Shown: positions 8,775 through 17,939, counted from the stretch's first letter. The stretch: DNA of 64,000 nucleotides from Pseudomonas sp. TH31 (GCF_016650815.1 NZ_JAEKEZ010000033.1:124001-188000); one strand, 5' to 3'. Numbers and translations: made by a program. The notes: generated from the letters alone by a model not told the origin.

Positions 8775-9446
8775 ATGCGCGAACAGGATTACGCAGTTAA
8801 TAACAGCGTGCAGGCTGAGCAGCTAGAGGTTAGCCGCGTCCTGCGCAACACATACGGCTTGCTCGCTCTCACTCTCGCATTCAGCGGTGTGATGGCGTTC
8901 GTTGCTCAGCAGATGCGTGTCGGTTACCCGAACGTTTTCGTGGTGCTGATCGGCTTCTATGGCCTTTTCTTCCTGACCAACAAACTCCGTGACTCGGCCT
9001 GGGGCCTGGTGTCGGCTTTTGCCTTGACCGGTTTCATGGGGTTCTTGCTCGGCCCGATTCTCAACCGTTACCTGGGTATGCAGGGCGGGGCTGAAGTCGT
9101 GAGCTCCGCTTTCGCGATGACTGCACTGGTGTTCGGTGGTCTGTCGGCCTACGTGCTGATCACCCGCAAGGACATGAGCTTCCTGGGTGGCTTCATCACT
9201 GCCGGGTTCTTCGTGTTGCTGGGCGCAACGCTGGCGGGCATGTTCTTCAAGATCAGCGGTCTGCAACTGGCGATCAGCGCAGGTTTCGTGCTGTTCTCCT
9301 CGGTCTGCATTCTGTTCCAGACCAGCGCCATCATTCACGGCGGCGAGCGCAACTACATCATGGCGACCATCAGCCTGTATGTATCGATCTACAACCTGTT
9401 CATTAGCTTGTTGCAGCTGTTCGGCATCATGAGCCGCAATGATTAA
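8775..9446 (+). CDS. yccA: Bax inhibitor-1/YccA family inner membrane protein
   Basis: A 223-residue protein with about seven hydrophobic segments, including the family's GFMGFLLGPILNRYL stretch. BI-1/YccA proteins interact with the FtsH protease in E. coli and can slow its degradation of membrane proteins; a Ca2+ leak role is known for some relatives. An AGGAG ribosome binding site precedes the ATG, and a strong terminator follows 16 bases after the stop, so it is a single-gene unit. Confidence 0.9.
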   Translation: MREQDYAVNNSVQAEQLEVSRVLRNTYGLLALTLAFSGVMAFVAQQMRVGYPNVFVVLIGFYGLFFLTNKLRDSAWGLVSAFALTGFMGFLLGPILNRYLGMQGGAEVVSSAFAMTALVFGGLSAYVLITRKDMSFLGGFITAGFFVLLGATLAGMFFKISGLQLAISAGFVLFSSVCILFQTSAIIHGGERNYIMATISLYVSIYNLFISLLQLFGIMSRND

Positions 9447-9461
9447 TCGAAAGTCTTGAGT

Positions 9462-9488
9462 AAAAAACCCGCTTCGGCGGGTTTTTTA
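9462..9488 (+). terminator. Rho-independent terminator after yccA
   Basis: AAAAAACCCGC-TTCG-GCGGGTTTTTT forms a stable stem with a TTCG tetraloop and a T run. It can serve both yccA and the convergent VOC gene. Confidence 0.9.
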
Positions 9489-9518
9489 TTGTCTGCGATT
9501 CGATGCCGGTCGTTGATT

Positions 9519-9910
9519 TCAACCTGGCTCGTGGCAACAGACGCAGAGCTTGTTGCCGTCGGGATCGCGCACGTAGGCGCCGTAGTAGTCGGGGTGGTAA
9601 TGCGGACGAAGGCCCGGCGGCCCCTCGCAGGATCCGCCATTGGCCAAGGCCAGCGCATGGCAGCGGCTGACAATTTCTCGGCTTGGAGCAAGCAGGGCGA
9701 TCATCTGCCCGTTCCCCGGTGTGGCCGGGTGTTCGTCGAACGGAGTGCCAATGACAAACAACGGACGGGGGCGTTCGCACTCATCCATCCAGCCCAGGGT
9801 TTGGCAGGATCGCAGAATGTAGTCTGTAAATTCAGTGCGGCCATGATCGGTTGGTAGAACGCCAATGCACGATCAAAGTCGGTAATGCCGATAAAAACGT
9901 GGGACAGCAT
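9519..9910 (-). CDS. VOC (glyoxalase/dioxygenase-like) protein, frameshifted as given
   Basis: A 130-residue vicinal oxygen chelate protein once the frame is repaired. The first half (MLSHVFIGITDFDRALAFYQ) is the typical first beta-alpha-beta-beta-beta unit; the second half ends YYGAYVRDPDGNKLCVCCH, the usual metal-side strand of the second unit. The break is at 9767-9771, where the coding strand has five C residues; a sixth restores SANAPRPLFVIGTPF. VOC proteins of this type include glyoxalase-I-like and resistance proteins; no substrate can be assigned. Confidence 0.82.
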
Positions 9911-9921
9911 TCGCTCGCTCC

Positions 9922-10251
9922 TTACTCCACCACGACAATGCTGCCATCGGCCTGCTGGCGATAGATGGTATAGGGCAACAGCATGGTATCGAGGGCACCT
10001 GAAATAACGACGTCAATCAGCACAAATATCGTGCCGTTGTTGTACTTCTCCGGATCGACGCCCGCCTCCAAGGGGGCATGCAGGGTGCAGAAATCATAGG
10101 TCACGCCGCTGTAGATGCGTGGCACCGCGCCGCAGTAGCTTCGCTTCTCCTTGAGGCTTTTCACCGCCGCTTCGTCACTGCGCACCACCGTCTGCACCGT
10201 TCCGCAGCCCGTGAGCATCAGCGCCGCCAACATCATTGCCTGAGTCTTCAT
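9922..10251 (-). CDS. YceK/YidQ-like lipoprotein
   Basis: A 109-residue lipoprotein with a short signal peptide ending in the lipobox LMLTGC, so Cys-16 region would be acylated. The body contains SGVTYDFCTLHAPLEAG and ALDTMLLPYTIYRQQ, a pattern seen in the YceK/YidQ (DUF1375) family, which ends with the DxxLLPYT motif. Function in the family is unknown. The ATG at 10251 is chosen because the signal peptide starts there; an in-frame upstream ATG at 10308 would add a non-signal extension. Confidence 0.72.
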   Translation of the reverse strand: MKTQAMMLAALMLTGCGTVQTVVRSDEAAVKSLKEKRSYCGAVPRIYSGVTYDFCTLHAPLEAGVDPEKYNNGTIFVLIDVVISGALDTMLLPYTIYRQQADGSIVVVE

Positions 10252-10308
10252 ATCGCCAATCCTTAGCCGAAAAACAATAAATCTACGCCGATCCTGGCAA
10301 AACGCCAT

Positions 10309-10746
10309 TCACGCCATTGGCGGCAACCGGCGTTTGACCGGGGTTTTCTTGACGATGGCGGTGTTGGTTTCGGCGTGGGTATTGAGACGGTCGAGCAGGG
10401 TGTCCAGTTGCTCCATCGAGCGCACATGCAGACGCGCTATAAAGCAGTCGTCGCCGGTGACCTTGTCGCACTCGGTAAATTCGGGAATCGCCTGGATTTG
10501 CCGTTCCACTTCCTGCAATTGCCCCGGCAATGGGCGGATTCGCACGATCGCCTGCAATTGGTAACCAAAGCATTTTGGATCGATCTCGACCGTATAGCCC
10601 TTGAGCACGCCGCGCTCTTCGAGACGGCGCAGGCGCTCGGCAACGCTGGGCGAGGAGAGGCCGCTGATCTGCGCCAGCGCCTTGAGCGAGCGTCGTGAAT
10701 CCTCCATCAATGCGCTGATCAGCACTTGATCAATGTCGTCGGTCAT
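10309..10746 (-). CDS. Lrp/AsnC family transcriptional regulator
   Basis: A 145-residue leucine-responsive-regulator family protein. Residues about 4-60 form the helix-turn-helix (DSRRSLKALAQISGLSSPSV then AERLRRLEERGVLKGYTVEI), and residues 65-140 form the RAM ligand-binding domain (ECDKVTGDDCFIARLHVRS). It is divergently transcribed from an EamA-type exporter gene 132 bases away, the usual arrangement of an Lrp regulator with an amino acid exporter it controls. The ligand, probably an amino acid, is inferred. Confidence 0.92.
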   Translation of the reverse strand: MTDDIDQVLISALMEDSRRSLKALAQISGLSSPSVAERLRRLEERGVLKGYTVEIDPKCFGYQLQAIVRIRPLPGQLQEVERQIQAIPEFTECDKVTGDDCFIARLHVRSMEQLDTLLDRLNTHAETNTAIVKKTPVKRRLPPMA

Positions 10747-10878
10747 GGTGAAGCCCCTGTTAGGCAATTGAACGAAACGGCCTTGATAAAAAAGGTAGAA
10801 GCCGAGTTTAGCCTGATTTATGCGCTGGAGAAGGGCAGCGTTGGATTGACATAATTCGGGCTCAAACACAGGAGCCTG

Positions 10879-11775
10879 ATGATGGACAAAACATTACGTC
10901 GCGGCTCATTTGAAATGACCGCTGCCATGCTCATTTCCGGGACTATCGGCTGGTTCGTGCTGGTGTCCGGGCAACCGGTACTGGATGTGGTGTTCTGGCG
11001 CTGTGTGTTCGGTGCCGGCACCTTGTTGTTGATCTGCGCAGCATTCGGCTTCCTGCGCCCAGGCATGCTGACCCGTACCACGTTCCTGCTCGTGGTAATC
11101 AGTGGCGTGGCGATCGTCGGCAACTGGGTATTGTTGTTCGCGTCCTACTCCCGCGCATCGATTGCCATTGGCACGGCGGTTTATAACGTTCAACCGTTCA
11201 TGCTGGTGGGTTTGGCCGCGCTGTTTCTTGGGGAGAAAATCACCCTGCAGAAGTTGTTCTGGCTGGGCATATCGTTCCTCGGGATGCTGGCAATTGTCAG
11301 CGCCCACGGTGAGCAGGGCACGGGCGGCAGCGATTACCTGGCAGGGATCGGCCTGGCGCTGGGCGCGGCGTTCCTTTACGCGATCGCCGCATTGATTATC
11401 AAACGCCTGACGGGCACGCCGCCGCATCTGATTGCTTTGATCCAGGTCTGCACAGGCGTGCTGATGCTCGTGCCCTTCGCCCATTTTTCGGCATTGCCTC
11501 AAGCACCGAGCGCCTGGGCCACGTTGGTGACCATGGGCATCGTCCACACCGGTTTGATGTACGTGTTGCTCTATGGGGCGATTCAAAAACTGCCAACGGC
11601 GCTGACCGGTGCACTGTCGTTCATCTACCCGATTGCGGCGATTTTCGTCGACTGGTTTGCATTCGGCCATCGTCTGGAACCGCTGCAATGGGCCGGCGTC
11701 GCCGCTATCCTGCTGGCCGCCGCCGGTATGCAGCAGGGCTGGGGCTTGAAGCTGCGTCGAGTGGCCGTGCAGTAA
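10879..11775 (+). CDS. DMT-superfamily (EamA) transporter
   Basis: A 298-residue inner membrane protein with ten hydrophobic segments made of two EamA repeats (about 12-140 and 155-290). The end of each repeat shows the typical pattern (PFMLVGLAALFLGEKITLQ; GALSFIYPIAAIFVDWFAFG). Members export amino acids and metabolites by proton antiport. Its divergent Lrp-type neighbour suggests induction by an amino acid. A gene for a FUSC protein converges on it with only three bases between stops. Confidence 0.9.
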   Translation: MMDKTLRRGSFEMTAAMLISGTIGWFVLVSGQPVLDVVFWRCVFGAGTLLLICAAFGFLRPGMLTRTTFLLVVISGVAIVGNWVLLFASYSRASIAIGTAVYNVQPFMLVGLAALFLGEKITLQKLFWLGISFLGMLAIVSAHGEQGTGGSDYLAGIGLALGAAFLYAIAALIIKRLTGTPPHLIALIQVCTGVLMLVPFAHFSALPQAPSAWATLVTMGIVHTGLMYVLLYGAIQKLPTALTGALSFIYPIAAIFVDWFAFGHRLEPLQWAGVAAILLAAAGMQQGWGLKLRRVAVQ

Positions 11776-11778
11776 ACC

Positions 11779-12816
11779 TCAGAGGTTCCAGCGTGGCGCA
11801 GTCCTGGCCAGGCGCTGGCGCATTTCTCCAATGTTGGCGGCCAGTTGCCGGGTCAATAAGCGGTAGCCATCCAGCGGACTGTAAACCGGCGCATCGAGGC
11901 TGGCGTCCGGCAGCTCCACCGGCCGATTGAGCCGCTGGGACGCCCCGGACTTCAAGGCCCGGGCCATGCCGACCAACTGCACCCGGATCTGTCGGTGTTC
12001 GGCCTTCAACGCCGTTTGCAACTGGGTCATCGCTTCTGGATCACTGGCGTCCGGTCGGGTATTGCCGAGGATTTCCAGTGTGCTGATGCACATCCGCAGA
12101 TTGCGTTGGATGGCGTCCAGTTCGGTCATGGAAATCCGCACCTCCTTGGACACCGATGGCATCAGTGAACGCAGTTGCACCAACACCGCGTTCACACGGC
12201 CCATAAGCTTGAGGTGTTCGTCAGCGGAAACCGGTTGGCCGTTGATGATGCGCCCGTAAATGGTTGCGCAGTCGCGCAAGGCATCGGCCAGGTTGTAGCG
12301 CCAGGAGAACACCGCGTACAGCGGCAGGGCAAAGGAAAACGCCAGGGCCAGGGCGATGCCGATCAGAATATCGACCCCGCGCCACAACCCGTCAGTGACC
12401 GGGTTATCGCCATGCCCGGCGACAATGAACACGGTAATCGCCGACAACAGCGCCGTGTAACCACCCTTGCCGATGGCGTGATACGAGAAGAACCCGCACA
12501 CCACCGACATCGCGAAATAAGTCAGCCATGGCATCCCGAGCCAGGCCTGTTGCGCCACCAGCAGCAAGCCGACCCCGGCACCGATCAAGGTGCCAATTGC
12601 CCGCTCGGCGGCTTTTTTGCCGATGTTGCCGTGGTGCTGCAAACCGCCGATCACCACCAGCATGGTCACCGACGCCCACTCGCCGTGGGGCAGGTGGATG
12701 CCGGTGGTCAGCAGGATCGTCGCCAGCAACCCCAGAGAAACCCGTACCGCGTGGATGACTCGGGCGTTTCGATAGCGCCGATAAGGGTCGAGTAACGGAC
12801 GCAGTAATCGGCGCAT
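11779..12816 (-). CDS. FUSC family inner membrane protein
   Basis: A 345-residue protein with about six N-terminal membrane segments (about 20-185, including SVTMLVVIGGLQHHGNIGKK and GVDILIGIALALAFSFALPL) followed by a cytoplasmic helical domain. This matches the fusaric-acid-resistance-like (FUSC/YccS/AaeB) family, whose members are linked to efflux of aromatic acids. It is shorter than AaeB (about 650 residues) and has one membrane half only. No partner membrane fusion protein is adjacent. Confidence 0.8.
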   Translation of the reverse strand: MRRLLRPLLDPYRRYRNARVIHAVRVSLGLLATILLTTGIHLPHGEWASVTMLVVIGGLQHHGNIGKKAAERAIGTLIGAGVGLLLVAQQAWLGMPWLTYFAMSVVCGFFSYHAIGKGGYTALLSAITVFIVAGHGDNPVTDGLWRGVDILIGIALALAFSFALPLYAVFSWRYNLADALRDCATIYGRIINGQPVSADEHLKLMGRVNAVLVQLRSLMPSVSKEVRISMTELDAIQRNLRMCISTLEILGNTRPDASDPEAMTQLQTALKAEHRQIRVQLVGMARALKSGASQRLNRPVELPDASLDAPVYSPLDGYRLLTRQLAANIGEMRQRLARTAPRWNL

Positions 12817-12853
12817 CAGGGGGGCAGGCGATAGGCTTTCAGATCAGGTTTCC

Positions 12854-14479
12854 TCAGAAAATGTAATCAGTCGTCAGGAAGCTCGAATCGCGCCCGCGAA
12901 TGATTTCGCTGATGAGCGCTTTGTTGCTGTCCTGGAACTTGGTCGCGACCAACGTCCGGATCGAAAACACCCGCAACGCATCATGTACCGACAGTGTGCC
13001 TTCGGCGGAGTTCTTGCGGCCGTTGAACGGGAAAGTGTCCGGGCCGCGCTGGCATTGGGCGTTGATGTTGATGCGCCCGACCTGATTGGCGAAGGTGTCG
13101 ACCAATCGGCCAACTGCCACCGGGTTGGTGCCGAAGATACTCAGTTGCTGGCCGAAGTCCGACTCCAGGACGTAGTCGATCACCGTGTCCAGATGCCGGT
13201 AAGGCACGATCGGCACAACGGGGCCGAACTGCTCTTCCTGATAAACGCGCATCTGTGGGGTCACCGGGTACAGCACTGCCGGGTAGAAGAACGACGCGCG
13301 GGCCTCACCACCGTTGGGATTGACCACCGTGGCGCCTTTGCTGACCGCATCCGCCACTACCGAATGCAGGTATTCAACCTTGCTCGCTTCCGGCAGCGGC
13401 GTCAGCGCCACGCCGGTGTCCCACGGCATGCCGGGTTTGAGGGTGGCGAGTTTGGCGTTGAATTTCTCGATGAACGACTCGACCACGTCTTCGTGGACAA
13501 AGAGGATTTTCAGCGCGGTGCAGCGTTGGCCATTGAACGACAGTGAGCCGGTGAGTGCCTCGCTGACGGCGTTATCCAGGTCCACCTCGGGCAGCACGAT
13601 GCCGGGGTTTTTCGCGTCCAGGCCCAGCGCGGCGCGCAAGCGGTGTGGTTTAGGGTGAAGTTTCTTCAGGTCGCTGGCCGCTTTGTTGGTGCCGATAAAC
13701 GCGAAGATATCGATCTTGCCACTGGCCATCAGCGCGCTGACGGTTTCGCGGCCGCTGCCGTAGATCACGTTGATCACGCCGGTCGGGAAGCTGTCGCGGA
13801 AGGCTTCCAGCAGCGGGCGAATCAACAACACGCCAAGCTTGGCCGGTTTGAACACCACGGTGTTGCCCATGATCAGCGCCGGAATCAGCGTGGTGAAGGT
13901 TTCGTTCAGCGGGTAGTTGTAGGGCCCCATGCACAGCGCGACGCCCAGTGGCACGCGGCGGATCTGGCCAAGTGTGTCCTGTTCCAGTTCGAAACGGCTG
14001 GAGCGGCGGTCGAGTTCCTTGAGGGCGTTGATGGTGTCGACGATGTAATCGCAGGTGCGGTCGAACTCTTTTTCCGAGTCCTTGAGGTTCTTGCCGATTT
14101 CCCACATCAGCAACTTCACCACCGCCTCACGCTGCTGGCGCATACGCCCGAGGAAGGCTTCGACGTGTTGAATGCGCTCGGCCACGCGCATGGTCGGCCA
14201 TAGGCCCTGGCCACGGTCGTAGGCGCGGACGGCGGCGTCGAGGGCGGTCAAGGCGGTTTCAGCATCCAGCAGCGGCGTGCTGCCGAGGATCACTTGTTCA
14301 TCGCCATTCTCGCCGGTCAGGTACACCGGGCTGCGGACTTGGGCGAGAGGGCCGCTCCAGGTTCGCAGCTCGCCATCGACCAGGTATTCACGTTGCTCGG
14401 TCTGGCCGTCGAGGCGGTATTTTTCCGGGATGTCGCTGCTGTCGGGAAACAGATTGCCAAGGATGTGTGCTGTGGTCAT
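12854..14479 (-). CDS. GapN-like NADP-dependent aldehyde dehydrogenase
   Basis: A 541-residue aldehyde dehydrogenase superfamily member resembling NADP-dependent non-phosphorylating glyceraldehyde-3-phosphate dehydrogenase. The nucleophile is Cys-320 in NGQRCTALK, the cofactor region has MGNTVVFKPAK, and a C-terminal QRGPDTFPFNG resembles the GapN motif. Oddly, the position of the general-base glutamate (normally LELGGK) reads ALGLDAKNP, so Glu is replaced by Gly. This may be a subfamily trait. The start at 14479 (MTTAHILG) has GGGTAG upstream; longer in-frame starts exist to 14578. It stands alone beside a FUSC gene. Confidence 0.8.
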   Translation of the reverse strand: MTTAHILGNLFPDSSDIPEKYRLDGQTEQREYLVDGELRTWSGPLAQVRSPVYLTGENGDEQVILGSTPLLDAETALTALDAAVRAYDRGQGLWPTMRVAERIQHVEAFLGRMRQQREAVVKLLMWEIGKNLKDSEKEFDRTCDYIVDTINALKELDRRSSRFELEQDTLGQIRRVPLGVALCMGPYNYPLNETFTTLIPALIMGNTVVFKPAKLGVLLIRPLLEAFRDSFPTGVINVIYGSGRETVSALMASGKIDIFAFIGTNKAASDLKKLHPKPHRLRAALGLDAKNPGIVLPEVDLDNAVSEALTGSLSFNGQRCTALKILFVHEDVVESFIEKFNAKLATLKPGMPWDTGVALTPLPEASKVEYLHSVVADAVSKGATVVNPNGGEARASFFYPAVLYPVTPQMRVYQEEQFGPVVPIVPYRHLDTVIDYVLESDFGQQLSIFGTNPVAVGRLVDTFANQVGRININAQCQRGPDTFPFNGRKNSAEGTLSVHDALRVFSIRTLVATKFQDSNKALISEIIRGRDSSFLTTDYIF

Positions 14480-14625
14480 GTCGCTACCCCGTGTGGATTC
14501 TGATGCACTGATGAATCGTTTTAGCAGACCTAGGCCTCGCTTGTCATGACTCATCTCAGGTGAGCGTTGCCTATTCAAGGTAGTCGCTGATGTTGCCGCG
14601 AGTGGCTTGTTCGACGCCGGCCCAT

Positions 14626-14715
14626 TGTGGGAGCGGGCTTGCTCGCGAAGGCGGTGTGTCAGGCAACTTCAATACTGAATGACCCACCGCCTTCGCGAGC
14701 AAGCCCGCTCCCACC
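14626..14715. repeat. REP doublet, type A (GTGGGAGCGGGCTTGCTCGCGAA)
   Basis: Two inverted copies of the Pseudomonas REP core face each other across about 35 bases, forming a large hairpin between convergent-free gene starts. Confidence 0.88.
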
Positions 14716-14856
14716 ATATTTTACTGGCCTCAGAAGCCCCCTTAATGTCCGGCAATGCCCTCAATTCCGCCACGCGCATGGCTTAGTGTTGCCTCTCCTT
14801 GATCACAATAAAAAATGTGTATCCGGCTCACCGGAGCACCACACGAGAGGACTGCT

Positions 14857-15231
14857 ATGCGGGCAAGCAGATCGACAAACAGTTATGCGGCGCTGCTGGT
14901 CTTCGCCGCGCTGCTCAGTGGCTGCGGTGAAGCACCCAAAACCCCGGACAGCCGCAGCGAGGCGGCCAGTGCGGCACCCACCGACGCCGCTCTGGCGCAG
15001 GTCTACGCCAACAGTTGCAAGCTCTGCCACGCCAATCCCGCCGCCGGGGCGCCGTTGACCGGTGACAAAAAAGCCTGGGAGCCGCGGGTGCTGCAAGGCG
15101 CCGATACGTTGCTTGATCACGCGATCAACGGCTACAACGGCATGCCGCCGATGGGAATGTGCATGCAGTGTTCCGAGCAAGAGTTCCTGGCACTGATTTC
15201 ATATATGTCCGGTCAGTCCATCCAGCTATAA
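14857..15231 (+). CDS. Lipoprotein c-type cytochrome
   Basis: A 124-residue class I cytochrome c similar to cytochrome c5. It begins with a signal peptide ending in the lipobox LLSGC (Cys-23), so it should be anchored in the periplasm. The haem site is CKLCH at residues 54-58, and the distal methionine is probably in NGMPPMGMC; two further cysteines (MCMQC) resemble the disulphide of c5 cytochromes. The ATG at 14857 has GAGAGGA upstream. It precedes a Tat-exported FAD oxidase by 18 bases, so it probably accepts electrons from that enzyme. Confidence 0.88.
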   Translation: MRASRSTNSYAALLVFAALLSGCGEAPKTPDSRSEAASAAPTDAALAQVYANSCKLCHANPAAGAPLTGDKKAWEPRVLQGADTLLDHAINGYNGMPPMGMCMQCSEQEFLALISYMSGQSIQL

Positions 15232-15249
15232 GAACGGCAGGTGCACTTC

Positions 15250-16644
15250 ATGACAATGGGACTGACACGACGTCAGTTATTGCAACGGGCGAGCATCATC
15301 GGCGCCTTCACTGCGCTCGGTTCCAGCCCGGCGCTGGCCGACCTGCTGCGCGCACCGCGATTGATTCCCTGGCGCAACTGGTCCGGTGGCCAGAGTTGCC
15401 TGCCGGCGGCGCGGTTGGCCCCGAAAACCCTCGATGAACTGACCCAAGTGGTCCGCCAGGTCCCCGGCAAGATCCGCCCGGTCGGTTCGGCGCATTCATT
15501 CAGCGCCCTGGTGCCAACCGACGGCACGCTGTTGTCCATGAGCTATTTCACCGGACTGCTCGACCACGATCCCAATACCCTGCAGGCCGAGTTCGCCGCC
15601 GGCACGCCGATGTCACGCATGGGCACGCCGCTTAAGGACATCGGTCAGGCGCTGCAGAACATGGCCGACATCGACTATCAGACCCTCGCCGGCGCGATTT
15701 CCACCTCGACCCACGGCACCGGCAAGACCTTTCAATCCTACTCGGCCCACGTCTGTGGCCTGCAACTGGTAACCGCCAGCGGCGAAGTGCTCGACTGTGA
15801 CAGCACCCATCATCCTGACGTGTTCAGCGCTGCACGGGTTTCCCTCGGGGCATTGGGCGTGGCGAGCAAAATACGCCTGCAAAATCGCCCGGCCTATCGT
15901 CTGAGAGAACGCCAGTGGATCGCCAAGACCGAAGAACTGCTGGAAGACATCAACAAAAATACCGAGGAAAACCAGCACTGGGAAATGCTCGTGGTGACCC
16001 ATTCCGACTATGCCTTGTCGATTGCCCTGAACGAAACCACCGACCCGGCCACACCGCCGATCCCGGCCGATGAGGAGGGCGGCAACGAATTCGTGACCCT
16101 GATCGAGAAGATTGACAAGTACGGCAGCGACTTCCCCGACCTGCGCCGTACCATGCTCAACAACCTGCGCCATCTCGCCAGTTTCGATGACCGGGTCGGC
16201 GACTCGTTCGACATCTACGCCAACGTGCGCACGGTGCGTTTCAACGAGATGGAGTATTCGGTGCCGGCCGAACACGGCCCCGCTTGCCTGCGGGAAATCC
16301 TCAAGCTGATTCAGGACAAAGACCTGCGCACCTGGTTTCCCATCGAGTACCGCTACGTCAAAGCCGACGACATTCCCCTGAGCATGTTCGAAGGCCGCGA
16401 TAGTTGTTCGATCTCGGTTCACCAGCACTACCAGATGGATCATCACAACTTCTTCGCCGCCGTCGAACCGATCTTCTGGAAGTACAACGGCCGGCCGCAC
16501 TGGGGCAAGCTGCACACGCTCAACGCCCGGACGTTGCAGCCGTTGTACCCACGCTGGCGGGAATTCATTGAGGTGCGCCAGGCCCTCGACCCGAGCGGCA
16601 GGTTTCTCAACGCGCATTTGATGTCGATTCTGGGGATGAGCTGA
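15250..16644 (+). CDS. Tat-exported FAD-linked oxidase (aldonolactone oxidase-like)
   Basis: A 464-residue VAO/PCMH-fold flavoprotein of the L-gulonolactone/D-arabinono-1,4-lactone oxidase group. The N-terminus MTMGLTRRQLLQRAS is a Tat signal (RRQLL) ending at SSPALA. The PCMH domain contains RPVGSAHSFSA, where the His is at the position that binds FAD covalently in this group, and AGAISTSTHGTGKTF. The C-terminal ALO domain ends with HWGKLHTLNA. The product would oxidise a sugar, alditol or lactone in the periplasm, probably passing electrons to the adjacent cytochrome. Stop and next start overlap (TGATG). The substrate is unknown. Confidence 0.88.
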   Translation: MTMGLTRRQLLQRASIIGAFTALGSSPALADLLRAPRLIPWRNWSGGQSCLPAARLAPKTLDELTQVVRQVPGKIRPVGSAHSFSALVPTDGTLLSMSYFTGLLDHDPNTLQAEFAAGTPMSRMGTPLKDIGQALQNMADIDYQTLAGAISTSTHGTGKTFQSYSAHVCGLQLVTASGEVLDCDSTHHPDVFSAARVSLGALGVASKIRLQNRPAYRLRERQWIAKTEELLEDINKNTEENQHWEMLVVTHSDYALSIALNETTDPATPPIPADEEGGNEFVTLIEKIDKYGSDFPDLRRTMLNNLRHLASFDDRVGDSFDIYANVRTVRFNEMEYSVPAEHGPACLREILKLIQDKDLRTWFPIEYRYVKADDIPLSMFEGRDSCSISVHQHYQMDHHNFFAAVEPIFWKYNGRPHWGKLHTLNARTLQPLYPRWREFIEVRQALDPSGRFLNAHLMSILGMS

Positions 16645-17927
16645 TGGCCGTGAACCGACGCAATTTTCTGCTTGGCAGCGTAGGCGTGGGCGCCTTGCTG
16701 GTTGGCGTTGGCGCATGGCTGCGACCGGGGGACAGGGGCGGACCGTACAGCGACTATTTCCGTGCGTTGAATCGTGAACTCAAGGACCACGGCACGATGC
16801 GCCCGGTGATGCTGATCGATCTGGATCGCCTGGATCACAACATCGACGTGGTGATGCAGTCGGTCCAGCGCGCGGGTAAACACCTGCGCCTGGTGGAGAA
16901 ATCCCTGCCGGCACCGGGGCTGCTGACGTACATCGCCAAACGTGCCGGCACCCAGCGCTTGATGTCGTTCCACCAGCCGTTTCTCAACCATGACGCGGTG
17001 CAGTTTCCCGACGCCGACATTCTGCTCGGTAAACCGCTGCCGGTGCGTTCGGCACAGTTGTTTTACGAAACCCACAAAGGGCCGTTCGACCCGGCGCAGC
17101 AGTTGCAGTGGTTGCTCGACACCCCCGAGCGACTCCGGCAATACCTGGCACTTGCGCAAGGTCTGGGCACACGACTGCGGGTGAACATCGAGCTGGACGT
17201 CGGCTTGCATCGCGGCGGTGTCAGCGACCTGGGCGTGCTCGGGCAGATGCTGACGCTGATCAGCGCTCATCCACAACATCTGGAATTCGCTGGCTTCATG
17301 GGCTATGACCCGTTCGTGGGCATGGGCGTGCCGGGGATTCTTGGTTCACCCGAGGAGCTGTTCGCCAAGGTCATGCTGATCTACAACCGCTGTGTCGACT
17401 TCACCCGGCAGCAGTATCCGGGTTTGTGGCGTGAAGGCCTGACGCTCAATACCGCCGGCAGTCCGAGTTATCGCATGCACGAACAGGAACGCCTGAGCAG
17501 CGAAGTCTCGGTGGGCACGGCGATGCTCAAACCGACGCATTATGATTTGCCGTCACTGTTGGACCATGTGCCGGCGGCGTACATCGCCACGCCGGTGTTG
17601 AAAAGCACCGGGGCGGTGAACATTCCGGCGCTGGACGCCAAGTCGAAACTGTTCTCGTGGTGGGACGCCAATCAGCGCGAGACATTCTTCATTTACGGCG
17701 GCAACTGGATGGCCGAGTTCGAGTCGCCCCAGGGTTTGCAGAGTAACGGGGTGTATGGCCGCAGTTCGAACCAGGAAATGGTCAATGGCTCCGGCGCGGT
17801 CGGGTTGGTAGTGGAGGATCAGGTGTTCCTGCGCCCGACACAGACGGAGTCGGTGTTGCTGCAATTTGGTGATCTGCTGGCGGTGCGTGGCGGCAGGATT
17901 GTCGATACCTGGCCGGTCTACGCCTGA
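16644..17927 (+). CDS. Exported DSD1-type PLP enzyme (D-threonine aldolase/D-serine dehydratase-like)
   Basis: A 427-residue fold-type III PLP protein with an alanine-racemase-like N-terminal barrel. It starts MAVNRRNFLLGSVGVGALLV, a Tat-like signal (NRRNFL). The PLP lysine is predicted as Lys-86 in LRLVEKSLPAPGLL. Characterised relatives act on D-threonine, D-serine or 3-hydroxyaspartate, but those enzymes are cytoplasmic and metal dependent. Export, and translational overlap with an FAD oxidase, suggest a periplasmic amino-sugar or hydroxy-amino-acid pathway. That pathway is inference; the family call is firm. Confidence 0.85.
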   Translation: MAVNRRNFLLGSVGVGALLVGVGAWLRPGDRGGPYSDYFRALNRELKDHGTMRPVMLIDLDRLDHNIDVVMQSVQRAGKHLRLVEKSLPAPGLLTYIAKRAGTQRLMSFHQPFLNHDAVQFPDADILLGKPLPVRSAQLFYETHKGPFDPAQQLQWLLDTPERLRQYLALAQGLGTRLRVNIELDVGLHRGGVSDLGVLGQMLTLISAHPQHLEFAGFMGYDPFVGMGVPGILGSPEELFAKVMLIYNRCVDFTRQQYPGLWREGLTLNTAGSPSYRMHEQERLSSEVSVGTAMLKPTHYDLPSLLDHVPAAYIATPVLKSTGAVNIPALDAKSKLFSWWDANQRETFFIYGGNWMAEFESPQGLQSNGVYGRSSNQEMVNGSGAVGLVVEDQVFLRPTQTESVLLQFGDLLAVRGGRIVDTWPVYA

Positions 17928-17939
17928 ACACCGTCCAAC

